From Proteobacteria bacterium UBA1858 (GTDB lineage: Bacteria > Pseudomonadota > Gammaproteobacteria > UBA4575), in NCBI GenBank assembly GCA_002338385.1, contig DDIE01000016.1, positions 3,442-11,071 of the forward strand: a stretch of DNA of 7,630 nucleotides, given 5' to 3'. The position numbers were made by a program, and so were the translations under genes. Positions 5,508-7,630 of the stretch are shown piece after piece (within the stretch, counting starts at the first letter, position 1; the number at the start of each line of letters is the position of its first letter). Under the pieces are notes generated by a model. It saw nothing but the letters and a program-made list of their open reading frames with translations, was not told the DNA's origin and did no database searches.

Positions 5508-7630
5508 ATGAGCAACAATCTAGAATTTGATTACGGCGATGTTGAGCGGCTGCCGCTGCAGACATTTACTGAAAAAGCCTATCTTGATTATTCCATGTAT
5601 GTGATTTTGGATCGTGCCTTGCCACAAATAGGCGATGGTCTGAAGCCTGTGCAAAGACGCATAATTTACGCCATGTCAGAGTTAGGTTTGTCGGCGACAT
5701 CGAAACCTAAAAAGTCGGCACGTACGGTGGGTGATGTGATCGGTAAATTTCATCCGCATGGTGATTCAGCCTGTTATGAGGCCATGGTGCTTATGGCGCA
5801 GCCATTCTCATATCGTTATCCATTAATTAATGGTCAGGGTAACTGGGGCTCAACAGACGATCCCAAATCCTTCGCTGCCATGCGTTATACCGAATCAAAA
5901 CTGACGCCTTATGCCAAGGCTTTGCTGCAGGAGCTGGGTCAGGGCACAGTCGACTGGGCGCCAAACTTTGATGGCACTCTACAAGAACCTGTGGTGTTAC
6001 CTGCGCGCCTGCCAAATATTCTATTAAACGGCGGTATGGGTATTGCGGTGGGTATGTCGACTGATATACCCCCACACAATTTACCTGAAGTCGTTGCCGC
6101 CTGTGTCAGATTATTAGATGAGCCTAAGGCTACAGTGACGCAATTATGCGAGCATGTGCTGGGACCGGACTATCCTTCCGCGGCAGAAATTATTTCTGAT
6201 CCAGAAGATCTCCAGGCTATCTATGAGACGGGCATGGGGCAAACGCGTATGCGTGCAATCTATACTCAAGAGACAGAGGGTATTATCATTTCCGCGTTAC
6301 CTTATCAGGTCTCGGGTGCGCGTGTTCTGGAGCAGATCGCTCAGCAGATGAATGCGAAAAAATTGCCTATGGTCGAGGATTTGCGAGATGAGTCAGATCA
6401 CGAAAATCCAGTTCGGCTGGTAGTCGTACCGCGCAGTAATCGTGTTGATGTTGAGGCATTGATGCTGCATCTTTTTGCCACTACTGATCTGGAGAAAACC
6501 TATCGTGTCAATCTGAATGTGATCGGTATTGATGGCCGCCCGCAAGTGAAGGATCTCCGCAGCTTGCTGAAGGAATGGTTGAGTTTCCGCGCCAGTACTG
6601 TGACACGACGCCTGCAATGGCGTCTGGATCGGGTCAATGAACGCTTACATATTCTGCAAGGTTTGCTGATTGCTTACCTTAATATCGACGAGATTATTGC
6701 CATCATCCGCGCACAGGATGAGCCCAAGCCGGTATTGATGGATCGTTTCAAATTGAGTGATATTCAAGCTGAGGCTATTCTGGAAATCAAGTTGAGACGG
6801 CTGGCTAAATTAGAAGAAATTAAGATCAAGTCTGAGACTGAAGAGTTACAGACCGAGCAAGCCGAGTTAGAAAAAGTACTGGGCTCCAAAGCGCGCCTGA
6901 AAAAGCTCATCCGCACTGAACTCCTTGCTGATGCAGACACGTATGGCGATCAGCGGCGCTCACTGCTGGTCCAGCGCGCCAGTGCCAAACCTATGGATGA
7001 AACACAATTAATGCCCACGGAACTCACCACAGTGATTTTATCTCAGCGCGGCTGGGTGCGAGCTGCCAAAGGACATGACGTTGATCCGCTGGCCATGAAC
7101 TACAAGTCGGGTGACGATTATCAATCCCATGCCACTGGCAAAAGCAATCAAATGGCTGTATTTCTCGACTCACAGGGCCGCTCATACACATTGCCAGCGC
7201 ACAGCTTACCTTCGGCACGTGGCCAGGGTGAGCCACTGACAGGGCGCTTTAATCCTGCTGACGGGGCACAATTTATTGCCGTAATGCTATCGGGAGCTGA
7301 CAGCAGATATATTTTAACCAGCGATTATGGTTACGGCTTTATCTGTAGTGCGGAGGATTTGTACTCGCGCAATAAGGCGGGGAAAAAGATTTTAACTGTG
7401 CCGCAGGGCGCTGGCGTGCTTGCCCCGGTGCTGGTCCGAGCGCTGGATGATGAATACATTATTGCCCTAAGTTCGGCAGGGCATATGTTGGTGACGCCGC
7501 TCGCAGAGTTGCCATTAATGGCTAAAGGTAAAGGCATTAAGTTTATAAGTATTCCTAATACTAAGCTCAAATCTGCTGAGGAGAGAGTTAAGCATGTTGC
7601 TCTATGGCAGCCGGGAGAATCTATCACCGT
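5508..7630 (+). CDS. parC: DNA topoisomerase IV subunit A (ParC), C-terminus cut by window edge
   Basis: DNA-cleaving subunit of topoisomerase IV and partner of the ParE encoded just upstream. The frame stays open for 707 codons to the right edge; against the 752 aa of E. coli ParC, about 45 codons are missing. The winged-helix region holds the catalytic pair Arg126-Tyr127 in AAMRYTES; Tyr127 forms the covalent link to DNA and equals E. coli Tyr120. The quinolone-determining segment HPHGDSACYEAM (82-93) has Ser87 and Glu91, the susceptible-type residues (E. coli Ser80, Glu84). Further family segments are FDGTLQEP (154-161), LPNILLNG (168-175), DLRDESDHENP (291-301) and a charged coiled-coil stretch around 430-475. 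The C-terminal beta-pinwheel starts near 500, with GWVRAAKGHD (515-524) as in E. coli ParC; the GyrA box QRRGGKG is not present. The ATG is fixed by an in-frame TAG at 5496-5498. The 16-nt gap implies co-transcription with parE. Confidence 0.97.
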   Translation, partial: MSNNLEFDYGDVERLPLQTFTEKAYLDYSMYVILDRALPQIGDGLKPVQRRIIYAMSELGLSATSKPKKSARTVGDVIGKFHPHGDSACYEAMVLMAQPFSYRYPLINGQGNWGSTDDPKSFAAMRYTESKLTPYAKALLQELGQGTVDWAPNFDGTLQEPVVLPARLPNILLNGGMGIAVGMSTDIPPHNLPEVVAACVRLLDEPKATVTQLCEHVLGPDYPSAAEIISDPEDLQAIYETGMGQTRMRAIYTQETEGIIISALPYQVSGARVLEQIAQQMNAKKLPMVEDLRDESDHENPVRLVVVPRSNRVDVEALMLHLFATTDLEKTYRVNLNVIGIDGRPQVKDLRSLLKEWLSFRASTVTRRLQWRLDRVNERLHILQGLLIAYLNIDEIIAIIRAQDEPKPVLMDRFKLSDIQAEAILEIKLRRLAKLEEIKIKSETEELQTEQAELEKVLGSKARLKKLIRTELLADADTYGDQRRSLLVQRASAKPMDETQLMPTELTTVILSQRGWVRAAKGHDVDPLAMNYKSGDDYQSHATGKSNQMAVFLDSQGRSYTLPAHSLPSARGQGEPLTGRFNPADGAQFIAVMLSGADSRYILTSDYGYGFICSAEDLYSRNKAGKKILTVPQGAGVLAPVLVRALDDEYIIALSSAGHMLVTPLAELPLMAKGKGIKFISIPNTKLKSAEERVKHVALWQPGESIT

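Noticed and set aside
5751..5790. Possible quinolone-resistance changes in ParC
   Set aside because: The positions equivalent to E. coli Ser80 and Glu84 are Ser and Glu, so no resistance substitution is present there.
5827..6075. 82-codon - strand open frame inside parC
   Set aside because: It is antisense to the conserved catalytic region of ParC, which explains the sequence fully.
7024..7627. Two - strand open frames (70 and 98 codons) opposite the parC C-terminal region
   Set aside because: ParC reads without interruption to base 7630 and aligns with the family here; the - strand frames have no recognisable content.
3605..7630. The pair could be gyrB-gyrA or a plasmid-borne topoisomerase
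   Set aside because: The subunit B has the ParE length of 628 aa without the GyrB insert, the subunit A lacks the GyrA box, and both follow E. coli ParE and ParC closely along their length. Nothing nearby suggests a plasmid or phage.

Overview
The window carries four protein-coding genes and almost no non-coding DNA. Everything recognisable is chromosomal housekeeping from a gammaproteobacterium. ParE, ParC and the DsbC tail resemble their Escherichia coli counterparts along their length. ParE is the short topoisomerase IV form, without the insert that lengthens GyrB in this class. A periplasmic DsbC-type isomerase also points to a Gram-negative cell. I cannot name the genus.

Layout from left to right: (1) the 3' end of a dsbC-like gene on the + strand, cut by the left edge and ending at 248; (2) a large AddA/UvrD-like helicase-nuclease gene on the - strand (3541 down to 245), whose stop codon overlaps the dsbC stop by 4 bp; (3) a 63-bp divergent intergenic region (3542-3604) that should hold the 5' signals of both the helicase gene and parE; (4) parE (3605-5491); (5) parC (5508 to the right edge), 16 nt after parE and almost certainly in the same operon, with roughly the last 45 codons outside the window. 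No gene-free stretch longer than 63 bp exists. I see no tRNA, rRNA, CRISPR array, insertion sequence, phage gene or attachment site.

ParE and ParC together form topoisomerase IV, which separates replicated chromosomes and relaxes supercoils. The AddA-like protein has every superfamily 1 helicase motif except a clear Q motif, plus a complete RecB-family nuclease site, so it probably processes double-strand breaks for recombination. DsbC corrects disulfide bonds in the periplasm and has no obvious functional link to its neighbours.

I found no evidence for a new biological system. The points worth checking are modest: the AddA-like gene has no addB next to it, the dsbC and helicase genes overlap tail to tail, all three visible start codons lack a well-placed Shine-Dalgarno sequence, and a 7-bp direct repeat lies just before parE.
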